Shown here piece by piece: positions 1 through 7,852 of a stretch of DNA of 64,000 nt; positions within the stretch are counted from its first letter, which is position 1, and every line of letters begins with the position of its first letter. The stretch is from assembly GCA_040791665.1 (NCBI GenBank), contig JBFNNX010000009.1, positions 682,001 to 746,000 of the forward strand, in the 5' to 3' direction. Under the pieces are notes generated by a model. That model was not told the origin of the DNA and made no database searches. It worked only from the letters and a program-made list of their open reading frames with translations. The DNA is from Thiodiazotropha sp040791665 (GTDB lineage Bacteria > Pseudomonadota > Gammaproteobacteria > Chromatiales > Chromatiaceae). The position numbers and the translations under genes are program-made.

Positions 1-2457
1 GTCACGCCTGATCGTTACGAAGGATGGCGACAACTCTATCTTGGCCAATTCCCCTAAACGTATCGGTACCGAAGGATCGGTTTGACTGAATATGACTATT
101 GATTCCAGATCGGCAGGTGTGGCTATATCCGAATCCAACAGCCTGACTCTTACTTTAATGCTCCGCCCCCCTTCCAGATAGTCTGTAACCACTTCACCAC
201 TCAATGCCAGACTAACGATTTCCCCCAGTTCATCTACATCTATACCAAAATAGGCAGCCCGTTGACGATCCACCGACACGATGATTTCCTGTGAAATATC
301 ATCACTGCTGCTCTCGACATTTCTAAGTCCGGACACTTTTTCAAGCCTCTCCTCAACCTCCTCGGCAATCCGGCTTAGAATACTCAGATCCGGCCCTTTT
401 ATACGAATACTGAGGTCATCGTCACCCCAGTTCAGCCGGATACCTCGTACACCTTGAACTCTCATACCCACCCACAATCCGGGCAATTTGGCCTGTTTGA
501 TCTCTTCATTGACACGGTCTACCCAGTCACGACTACTGATTTTCCTCATCTTGGCCGGTTTTAGAATCACCTTGATGCTGGCTCTATTGACCGATTCGTA
601 TCGTGAACGGCCAAACACGAAACCACCTATCTGAGAATATATGGATTCTGTTTCAGGTTGGCGCCTTATTATCTCTTCGAGTCGATACACCAACTCATCC
701 ATTCCTTTCAAATTGATGCCACGGTCTGCAACAAGTCTTATGCTGATGCGGCCCTCATCAATCTGCGGCAGGAATATCTGTTTCTCAGGGACCAGTTTGA
801 ATATGGCAAACAAAAGCAACAGCAGAAACACCACCAGAGGCAGCCACGGCTTCCGCAATAAAACCTCAACCAATCGGGAGTAGCCATTCTGCAGCTGTCG
901 CATCAGGCGATCAATTACCTGTCTCAACCTATCTTTAAGGCCAATGGTCAATCTACCTGAAAGCGCCGGCACCAATGTCAATGCAACTATCATTGACGCC
1001 AAAATGGCGGCAGAAATGGTAAATATCAGCTCTCGGAAAAGCAGTCCGACAAGGCCGCCAATAAAAAGAAACGGCAGAACGGCCACCAGATTGGTGGTTG
1101 TCGAGGCCACAATTGCACTGTTTACTTCACTCGCGGCATAGCTGGATATTTGAGTGGCCTTTTCACTTTTTGACTTCTCCTTTTGGTGACGGTAGATATT
1201 TTCCAACATCACTATGGTGCTATCCACCAACATACCGACACCTAAGGCCAACCCTCCCAAGCTCATGATATTAAGCGTCAGGCCGGCACTAGACATCAGT
1301 ATGAAGGTAACGAGTATGGCGATCGGTATGGCGCACCCAATAATCAACATGCGCCGAATACTGCCTAAAAACAGATATACAACCACCATCGCCAATACCG
1401 CACCAATCATTGCCGAACCGATGGCATTATCGAGTGCCCGCCGCACAAATCGGGCTTGGTCATCGACAGGGTGTATTTGGATATCCTTGGGTATCAGCGC
1501 CTGATCTTTAAGCTCCTCCAACCTGGACGTAACATGATCGACCACATCAACCGTATTTGCAGTGGGCTGCTTTTGTATCGATAGCTTTATTCCAGGAAGA
1601 CCATTGAGGCGAATGCGCATTCGCTCATCTTCTGCACCATCCACCACCTGAGCGACCTCTGATAACCGAATCAGGGTGGTTGTATCATCGTCCCCTACGC
1701 GTCTTAACGGTAACTGCAGAATATCATCCACAGACCGAAATCGGCCTGCAGTCCGGCCACTGATTTCGGCCTGCTCAGTGATGAGCCGGCCTCCGGCAGT
1801 CTCGACGTTCGATGACCTAAGTGCATCCGTCAGGTCGGATAGATGCATACCCAAACCGGTCATACGCTGCTGATCCGCATAGATATTGATCTCCCGCACC
1901 AACCCTCCGCCCACTTCAACGGCCGCCACGCCTGGCAGATTCAAAAACGATTTGCTGAATTCATAGTCCACCCAACTGCGCAGCGCCACCGGATCGCGCA
2001 GTGATGAGCTGATGACGTATTCCGCCACCGGCAGCTGGGATGGATCATGCTTATAGATAACCGGTGGATCGATACCCTCCGGCAGAAAGCGCTTGGCACG
2101 ATCCAATCGTGTACTTGCATCTTGCAGTGCCTGGTCTATATCCGTGCCATACTTGAACGCCAGATCGACCTCACTACGTCCCTCACGCGTTCTCGAACCT
2201 ATATGGATTGCATCTTCAGTAATCGAGAGTTGTTCTTCCAAATGGCGAGTAACCTGATCCTCCATAATCTTCGCAGGCACACCGGGATCCATCACCCTTA
2301 CCGCAACTGACGGGTAAACGACATGCGGAAGAAGGTCCACACTGAGACGACCAAGCGCCATCAGACCCAGCACCATGAATGCGAGGGTTATCATCACCAC
2401 ACCGATCGGATGATGTATTGACCAACTCGCCAGACCTCTGCCTAAGGCTTTTTTCAT
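1..2457 (-). CDS. RND efflux transporter permease subunit (HAE1-like), 3' end cut by window
   Basis: Inner-membrane proton-driven RND pump, probably working with a periplasmic adaptor and outer-membrane channel outside this window. The first 819 codons are present and the C-terminus lies beyond base 1. Visible are a first membrane helix at about residues 14-33, a long periplasmic porter region, and a helix block at about 350-500 including GVGMLVDSTIVMLEN. In that block the usual acidic pair of the fourth helix is reduced to one aspartate (D412 followed by Ser). The ATG at 2457 overlaps the stop of the upstream ATPase gene by 4 bp (ATGA), implying coupled translation. The substrate cannot be told from sequence; drug, metal or lipid-like compounds are all possible. 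Confidence 0.88.
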   Translation of the reverse strand, partial: MKKALGRGLASWSIHHPIGVVMITLAFMVLGLMALGRLSVDLLPHVVYPSVAVRVMDPGVPAKIMEDQVTRHLEEQLSITEDAIHIGSRTREGRSEVDLAFKYGTDIDQALQDASTRLDRAKRFLPEGIDPPVIYKHDPSQLPVAEYVISSSLRDPVALRSWVDYEFSKSFLNLPGVAAVEVGGGLVREINIYADQQRMTGLGMHLSDLTDALRSSNVETAGGRLITEQAEISGRTAGRFRSVDDILQLPLRRVGDDDTTTLIRLSEVAQVVDGAEDERMRIRLNGLPGIKLSIQKQPTANTVDVVDHVTSRLEELKDQALIPKDIQIHPVDDQARFVRRALDNAIGSAMIGAVLAMVVVYLFLGSIRRMLIIGCAIPIAILVTFILMSSAGLTLNIMSLGGLALGVGMLVDSTIVMLENIYRHQKEKSKSEKATQISSYAASEVNSAIVASTTTNLVAVLPFLFIGGLVGLLFRELIFTISAAILASMIVALTLVPALSGRLTIGLKDRLRQVIDRLMRQLQNGYSRLVEVLLRKPWLPLVVFLLLLLFAIFKLVPEKQIFLPQIDEGRISIRLVADRGINLKGMDELVYRLEEIIRRQPETESIYSQIGGFVFGRSRYESVNRASIKVILKPAKMRKISSRDWVDRVNEEIKQAKLPGLWVGMRVQGVRGIRLNWGDDDLSIRIKGPDLSILSRIAEEVEERLEKVSGLRNVESSSDDISQEIIVSVDRQRAAYFGIDVDELGEIVSLALSGEVVTDYLEGGRSIKVRVRLLDSDIATPADLESIVIFSQTDPSVPIRLGELAKIELSPSFVTIRRD

Positions 2458-3224
2458 ACCAGGGCCTGTGAATAGGCCTTGAAGAACTGCTTTGCAGCAC
2501 GGCCACTTTTTGCTCCGCCCCGCGCCATTGCAAACTGTTTCGCTGCCTCGTGAAGTGCATTGCGATCCCCGCTGTAGTCGGGAAAATAGCTATCCACTAT
2601 CTTCAAGTAGCCCTGCCAATTCACCGGATAGAAGGAGAGCCATAGGCCGAACCGGTCAGACAGGGCCAGTTTCTCCTCTGTAGTATCACCCAAATGGAGA
2701 TCATCACCCACCATCCTTGCTTCCTGATTTTCACTCATGAATTCGGGCAGAAGATGGCGCCGATTGGATGTCGCGTAGATCAACACGTTCGCGGGCGGCG
2801 CTTCTATCGAACCGTCCAGTACACTCTTCAAAGCCCGATAGGATGCCTCACCGATATCAAAGGTCAGATCATCGCAATACACGATAAAGCGTTGTGTCAG
2901 TCCCCTGATCCCGTCAACAATCTCCGGCAGTTCGATCAAATCGGTCCTATCGACTTGTATCAGGCGCAGCTCCTTTGCCCGGTAATGATTAAATACCGCT
3001 TTAATGAGTGAAGATTTACCCGTACCCTTGCCCCCCCACAACAATGCATTGTTGGCGCCCTCCCCGGAGAGGAAACGTTCCGTATTGCGTAACAGCTGCA
3101 GCTTTTGATCATCGATGCCAATCAGCTGATCAAGTCCTATTTGATCGATATGTTCAACGGCTCTGAGATGGCCTCCGCGCGGACGCCATATAGCAGCAAC
3201 TGTCTTGGTCCAATCGATCGACAT
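2454..3224 (-). CDS. DUF815-family P-loop ATPase
   Basis: This 256-residue protein matches the DUF815 AAA-like ATPase family. It has Walker A GGKGTGKSS at 64-72, a Walker B-like FIVYCDD at 113-119, and a sensor-1-like stretch VLIYATSNRRHL at 147-158. No membrane segment or signal peptide is seen, so it should be cytoplasmic. The family is widespread in proteobacteria but its role is not settled. Its stop overlaps the start of the RND permease gene by 4 bp, so the two are probably one transcriptional unit, although no functional tie between DUF815 proteins and RND pumps is established. It is slightly shorter than many family members (about 280-300 residues, from memory). Confidence 0.85.
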   Translation of the reverse strand: MSIDWTKTVAAIWRPRGGHLRAVEHIDQIGLDQLIGIDDQKLQLLRNTERFLSGEGANNALLWGGKGTGKSSLIKAVFNHYRAKELRLIQVDRTDLIELPEIVDGIRGLTQRFIVYCDDLTFDIGEASYRALKSVLDGSIEAPPANVLIYATSNRRHLLPEFMSENQEARMVGDDLHLGDTTEEKLALSDRFGLWLSFYPVNWQGYLKIVDSYFPDYSGDRNALHEAAKQFAMARGGAKSGRAAKQFFKAYSQALV

Positions 3225-3403
3225 GGGTCCCCCCCCTGTAGGCCGGTTATTACATCTTAGCCCATTGTGAAATCACTTCTTCTGTTGTACAAATCGACCA
3301 GTGATCCGGTTTAACCTATCTGCAACGGTTTACCACCACTCCGCAAAGAACCGCATGTGGGTAAAAAAGCTGATAGTCCCACAGAGATACAAGATCCTCT
3401 CAT

Positions 3404-4822
3404 TCACTCTGGCGCGACAACCACCACGCAATTGCGGCCCTGCGCTTTCGCCGCGTAGAGCGCTTCATCAGCGCGTCTTAAACATCTCCCCAGGTTCTCG
3501 CCATTCTCATAACCTGTCACACCGAAACTCGCGGTAACGGTGATCTCGTTTTGCCGATGAACGAGGGATGCGGCAGCCAGTTCAGCACACAGCCGCTGTG
3601 CCAGGTTTTCCGCTTCAATAAGCTCGGTTTCCGGGGTTAAAATCAGGAACTCCTCGCCGCCCCAACGGCCCAGTTCGTCAGACTCCCGAATGCAGCTCTG
3701 CAATTTTTCTACACTATGCTTTAACACCTGATCACCCATGTCATGACCGCACCTGTCATTGACCTTCTTGAAATGATCAATATCCAGTAGAATTGTACAG
3801 AAGCTTTTTGAACCTCTTGCTGTCAGCGACATTACCTGCTCAAGGCGATTGCTCAACGCCCTTCGATTAAGCGCCCCTGTAAGATAATCCGTACGTGAGG
3901 TCTCTTCCAGTTTCCGTTCGATTTTTTTACGCTCGGCAATCTCCTGCAACAGTTTTTCATTCGCCTGCACCAGTTCGGCTGTGTGGGACTCCACCTGCTG
4001 CTCCATCTCGCCATGAGCCCTGCGCAAGGAGATCTGGTTGGCGTCGATCTGCTGCTGTTTGATATGCAGACGTTTCGACATTTGATCGAAGGAGAGCGCT
4101 AGCTGGTCAAGTTCATCGCCATGCGCTTCGTTACCGACATCCTCATCTACAGGGGCTATCAATGCAAAGCGAGTGGTCAGATTGATAATACGCTTGGTGA
4201 AATTTATCGACAACAGGCGGCTGAATATCATCGCCAAGATAACTGAAAGCGCAAAGGAAAGAAGACCGGCAAGCCGTATCTTTTCGAACTTGCTCTGCAC
4301 TTCGTCGGCCCGCATATCCATACCCACCAGATAATCATCTGCGCCGCCATGCAGGGGGGAATAACCAGACAGAAAATAACCCCATTTATCCTTCGTGATA
4401 CTCTCATCCACCGACGGGCGTATAAACCCCTCCATCAGGGCGGGAATATCATGTGCATACTCCTCACCTGGTAGGGCCGGATCCTGCATATCGGAATCGA
4501 TAACGAAATAGACCTTGTTTTCCAGTCTGCGCATTATGTAGATAAAGGCGATATCGGGATTGGCTTTAACGAACTTGCGCAGAGCAATCACATTTTTTTT
4601 GTAAACTGGATTATTCCTGTCAGATTCCATCCGAATCATATCCAGATTCCCCGTATCCAAACCCTGACTGACCAATGCTGCACTATTCTTCAGCCGGGAC
4701 TGAAGTGCATTCATCAGGTTTTCGGTGGCACTCTGATAGAAATAGGTGCCCACACTGCCGGAGACAAGAATGATTGCGGCAAAGTGGCTAAAAAACAGCT
4801 TTGTTTGTATGGTTAGTCGCAT
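3404..4822 (-). CDS. Membrane diguanylate cyclase with periplasmic sensor, HAMP and GGDEF domains
   Basis: Makes cyclic di-GMP from GTP at the inner membrane. In the 472-residue protein, helix 1 spans about residues 10-28, a PAS/Cache-like periplasmic sensor follows to about 175, then helix 2, a HAMP linker, a coiled coil (about 230-305) and a C-terminal GGDEF domain (about 315-472). The active site is intact as GGEEF at 388-392. The inhibitory I-site RESD lies five residues upstream, so product feedback is expected. It lies downstream of the chemoreceptor gene on the same strand, separated by 250 bp, and is probably a separate unit. The ligand of the periplasmic domain is unknown. Confidence 0.93.
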   Translation of the reverse strand: MRLTIQTKLFFSHFAAIILVSGSVGTYFYQSATENLMNALQSRLKNSAALVSQGLDTGNLDMIRMESDRNNPVYKKNVIALRKFVKANPDIAFIYIMRRLENKVYFVIDSDMQDPALPGEEYAHDIPALMEGFIRPSVDESITKDKWGYFLSGYSPLHGGADDYLVGMDMRADEVQSKFEKIRLAGLLSFALSVILAMIFSRLLSINFTKRIINLTTRFALIAPVDEDVGNEAHGDELDQLALSFDQMSKRLHIKQQQIDANQISLRRAHGEMEQQVESHTAELVQANEKLLQEIAERKKIERKLEETSRTDYLTGALNRRALSNRLEQVMSLTARGSKSFCTILLDIDHFKKVNDRCGHDMGDQVLKHSVEKLQSCIRESDELGRWGGEEFLILTPETELIEAENLAQRLCAELAAASLVHRQNEITVTASFGVTGYENGENLGRCLRRADEALYAAKAQGRNCVVVVAPE

Positions 4823-5072
4823 GCCAGCTGGAGTCTACCGAAACAACACCTCTGGGTAGTGGCGTCAGAGTGTATCGGATGGATTCTGAACTATTTCTCA
4901 CAAGACGGCAAACAGGCAGTTTACCAGCACCGAAATGCAATCAGATCCCGTCTGAATGGAGGTCGCCGTTGATGAGCGTATGACGTCTGCTGAGTAAAGC
5001 GGTTGGCAGCATGCGGAATGTACGGCTTGACAATCGCCGCTGCCAACCCTGATGGGTATTTATGCTACCCAC

Positions 5073-6767
5073 TCACACCCTGAACTGTTTTACGGATGTA
5101 TTCAGTTCCTGGGCAAGCAGTGAGACAACCTCTCCTTGCTTGGTAGTCTGTTCCGCTCTGGTGGCGGTTTGTTCTGCCACCTGATTGATTGTGTTAATGC
5201 CATCATTAACATCTGAAGCGACATTGCGTTGATCAACTGTCGCTGCGGCAATCTTGGAGTTAACAGCGGATATTTGATTAACAGCCTGTGTTATCGACTC
5301 CAGCGATACCCCAGCCTGTTTCGCCTGCTGTGCAGTCTCATGTCCGCGTGACCTGCCCGAATTCATGGCGCTAACCGCCTGCTCCGCTCCCGATTGCAAT
5401 CGGATGATAATTTCCTGAATCTCCTGTGTCGATTCCTGTGTCCGTGTGGCGAGAGTCCTGACTTCATCGGCCACGACGGCAAAGCCCCTGCCCTGTTCCC
5501 CGGCACGTGCCGCCTCGATTGCTGCATTCAATGCCAACAGATTCGTTTGTTCAGCGATCCCCTTTATGACATCCAGCACACCACCGATATCTTCACTGTC
5601 TTTTTGGAAACCATTGATAATACTTGCAGCAGTATCGATCTCTTCTGCCAGCGTAGTGATACTGTTGATGGTCATTCGCAGATCTTCCCTACCCTTCAAC
5701 GACTCCTTTTCCGCAGAATCGGTGGCCTTGTCGGCCGCCGCGGCATTTTCCGTGACGCTTTCCACCGTCAACGAGAGGTTCTGCATGGCATGCACTATCT
5801 CTTCCGTCTTTGTCTTCTGATGAAGGACGCCAGCACTCGACTTTTCCGTCATTTCCAACATTTGATAAGCCGCATCGGTCATTTTTCCACTCGATTCCTT
5901 TACGTTCTGTATCAATGCCTGCAGCTTATCCATGAACACATTGAACCAGTGAGAGAGTTCACCCAATTCATTATTTGCATCCGCATTGAGCCGTTTCGTC
6001 AAGTCTCCCTCCCCTTCCGCAATATCCTTGATCCTTTCGCGCATGAGTGAAATCGGCCGATTAATTACCAAATAGGTGTTGAACGAGGTTATGAAGACGA
6101 ATACAACTGATATCGCTATGATCAGTATCAGCAATTGCATACTTTGCTCTGCTCTTTGCACCGAGGTTGCCGAATCCTGCTCGATAATTTCGGATGCTGC
6201 CGCCGCCTTAACCGACTTTTCCTTGAACGTCTCCGCCAGCAGTTGCAGATCCTTCGCTACACTCGCCTGACGAGCACCCTCTTGTGCCGCTTTCTTGAAT
6301 TCACCGACGATGCTTCTGACGCGCGGCAGGGATTCCCGTCTGACCTGCTCATATATATCCTCGATTTCGAGCATCAGCATAGTTGGATCATCTTCCTCGC
6401 TCTCGATCAAGGTATTTAGATTTTTCACCATCTTCTCAAAAGCGGACTGGATCTGTGCCATGTCGGACACATTGGTCTTAAGCATTTTGAGAAGCGTACT
6501 GTTCATATCGTCGCTAAGCTTGGATGCCGAGGTTGACGCTACAATAGAACCATCCTCGACCTCCTCGACAACGATGCGAATATCAGCTGCCTGCTCGGCC
6601 GCTTTTGAGAGGTCATCCGTTGTGCGTCCCAGTTGATACAAGGCAAACAGGGTAGTGAACAGCATCAGCGCTATAAAAAAGGCCATCCCCATAAATACCA
6701 GTGTGCGAATCTTGAACCGTTCAAAAACAAGGCTGACGGTAGCGATATACCAGGATGAGATTGACAT
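5073..6767 (-). CDS. Methyl-accepting chemotaxis protein
   Basis: Transmembrane chemoreceptor of 564 residues. Helix 1 (about 22-46) and helix 2 (about 207-232) bracket an alpha-helical periplasmic domain of the four-helix-bundle kind. HAMP follows to about 285, then the long cytoplasmic signalling coiled coil, with the conserved hairpin tip (EAARAGEQGRGFAVVADEVR) at about 420-440. No C-terminal CheR/CheB-docking pentapeptide is seen. The start has a GAGGTG ribosome site 7 bases upstream. It lies 31 bp downstream of a gene for a secreted protein with two PilJ-type domains, so the pair is probably co-transcribed; an accessory-ligand relationship is an inference. A weak hairpin (TGGGTA/TACCCA, 5053-5071) lies just after the stop, without a T-run. 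Confidence 0.95.
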   Translation of the reverse strand: MSISSWYIATVSLVFERFKIRTLVFMGMAFFIALMLFTTLFALYQLGRTTDDLSKAAEQAADIRIVVEEVEDGSIVASTSASKLSDDMNSTLLKMLKTNVSDMAQIQSAFEKMVKNLNTLIESEEDDPTMLMLEIEDIYEQVRRESLPRVRSIVGEFKKAAQEGARQASVAKDLQLLAETFKEKSVKAAAASEIIEQDSATSVQRAEQSMQLLILIIAISVVFVFITSFNTYLVINRPISLMRERIKDIAEGEGDLTKRLNADANNELGELSHWFNVFMDKLQALIQNVKESSGKMTDAAYQMLEMTEKSSAGVLHQKTKTEEIVHAMQNLSLTVESVTENAAAADKATDSAEKESLKGREDLRMTINSITTLAEEIDTAASIINGFQKDSEDIGGVLDVIKGIAEQTNLLALNAAIEAARAGEQGRGFAVVADEVRTLATRTQESTQEIQEIIIRLQSGAEQAVSAMNSGRSRGHETAQQAKQAGVSLESITQAVNQISAVNSKIAAATVDQRNVASDVNDGINTINQVAEQTATRAEQTTKQGEVVSLLAQELNTSVKQFRV

Positions 6768-6798
6768 GATAAGTCACCTCTTAACGAGATAGGCGCAA

Positions 6799-7662
6799 CT
6801 ACTGTTCGAGTTGCTCATACATTTTTACCGCTCTGTTCATCTCCTTAAGCAGAGGAAGATTCAGTTTCGACATCCGCAGAAGATCATCTTTTGAGACCCC
6901 CTTGACGTCGATGCCCGCCGCGCGTTCCACGAGCGGCTTGAACTCTTTCCACAGATCAGCAACAACCATCAATTGATCGCGAATAGCCTTATCCTTAGTA
7001 CCCGGGAGTTCCAGATCCCCATCTCCGTCGAGCAGTCCCTTGAGTGTCCTGTCAAATAAGGAAGCTGTGCTGCGAAGATTGGATTTATTGTTGTCCATAT
7101 CGTGCTTCACGGCTACAAGCGCCATCTCCTTCGACATCTTCTGTGTCAGCATGCGCTGCTTACCGGCAAGATTTATCACGACACCCGCGCTCTTGCCCGT
7201 CACCTTCTTGGCTTCCTTCTCGTATAAGCGAACTGCGGTATTCATATTTTTCAGCAATGGGAGATTAAGTTGTGCCACTTTGGCGATATCGACACTTCCC
7301 CCCTGCACGACTTCAGAAACCACCGAATGAAATTCATCCCATAATTTCCTGACTTTACCCAATTGTTTGAGAATCACCCTTCCTTCAGTCGCTGGCAACC
7401 CCATTTCCGCATTTCCGTCACGCAAACCCGTCAATGTCGTATCGAACAGCCTGGCGGTTTTTTCCAGATTCGCCCTGTTTCCTTCCACATCTATCTTATT
7501 TGCGATGAGTAGCATCTCCTTGGACATCTTTTGAGTCAACATCCTCTGTCTCCCGGAGAGATTGATGACCACGGCATACTCGCTGGCAGTTACAGCCAGA
7601 ACATCACCGGCAGCAATTACAAACATTAATGTAATGAATAGTGGAAGACGGAATTTTTTCAT
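6799..7662 (-). CDS. Secreted protein with two tandem PilJ-type sensor domains
   Basis: A 287-residue exported protein made of two homologous halves. Each carries INL(S/A)G(R/K)QRMLTQKMSKEM followed by a similar helical stretch ending near LFD(T/R)TL(T/K)GL(R/L)DG. This motif is typical of the PilJ-type N-terminal sensor domain found on chemoreceptors and nitrate-sensor kinases. There is no HAMP or signalling domain; the protein consists of a signal peptide plus two sensor modules, probably periplasmic. I use the ATG at 7662 because it gives a clean signal peptide (MKKFRLPLF...) and has AAGGGG 7 bases upstream; an in-frame start 18 bases earlier is less likely. It precedes the chemoreceptor gene by 31 bp and could present or sequester a ligand for it. 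Confidence 0.85.
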   Translation of the reverse strand: MKKFRLPLFITLMFVIAAGDVLAVTASEYAVVINLSGRQRMLTQKMSKEMLLIANKIDVEGNRANLEKTARLFDTTLTGLRDGNAEMGLPATEGRVILKQLGKVRKLWDEFHSVVSEVVQGGSVDIAKVAQLNLPLLKNMNTAVRLYEKEAKKVTGKSAGVVINLAGKQRMLTQKMSKEMALVAVKHDMDNNKSNLRSTASLFDRTLKGLLDGDGDLELPGTKDKAIRDQLMVVADLWKEFKPLVERAAGIDVKGVSKDDLLRMSKLNLPLLKEMNRAVKMYEQLEQ

Positions 7663-7784
7663 GGCTGTGCCCCTTCGCAATAAGCATTTGAGTAAAATTC
7701 ACCCTCATAGCTAAATCGACACGACGCATGGAAAGCTTTATTGAATTTAAACTACTGAAAACTGATTTGAGTTAACAAAACCTA

Positions 7785-7852
7785 TCAGGCTCTATTAACA
7801 CTAAATCCAATCGACTCCGCTGAGACTATTGGATGAGTGTTAACAGGCCCTA
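7785..7852. repeat. Inverted-repeat element, copy A (68 bp, hairpin form)
   Basis: Two arms of about 30 bases face each other across a few bases. The left arm contains TATTAACACTAAATCCAAT. The right arm, read on the other strand, starts TAGGGCCTGTTAACAC and continues TCATCCAAT. The right arm matches the ends of copies at 16066, 36022 and 47642. The stop codon (TAA) of the adjacent ABC ATPase gene lies inside the right arm at 7840-7842, so the last residues of that protein are read from the element. The hairpin may also act as a 3' mRNA structure. Confidence 0.75.

Noticed and set aside
2459..2480. Repeat-like AGGGCCTGTGAATAGGCC at the end of the DUF815 gene
   Set aside because: Lies inside coding sequence and shares only the outer bases with the repeat family; probably coincidence.
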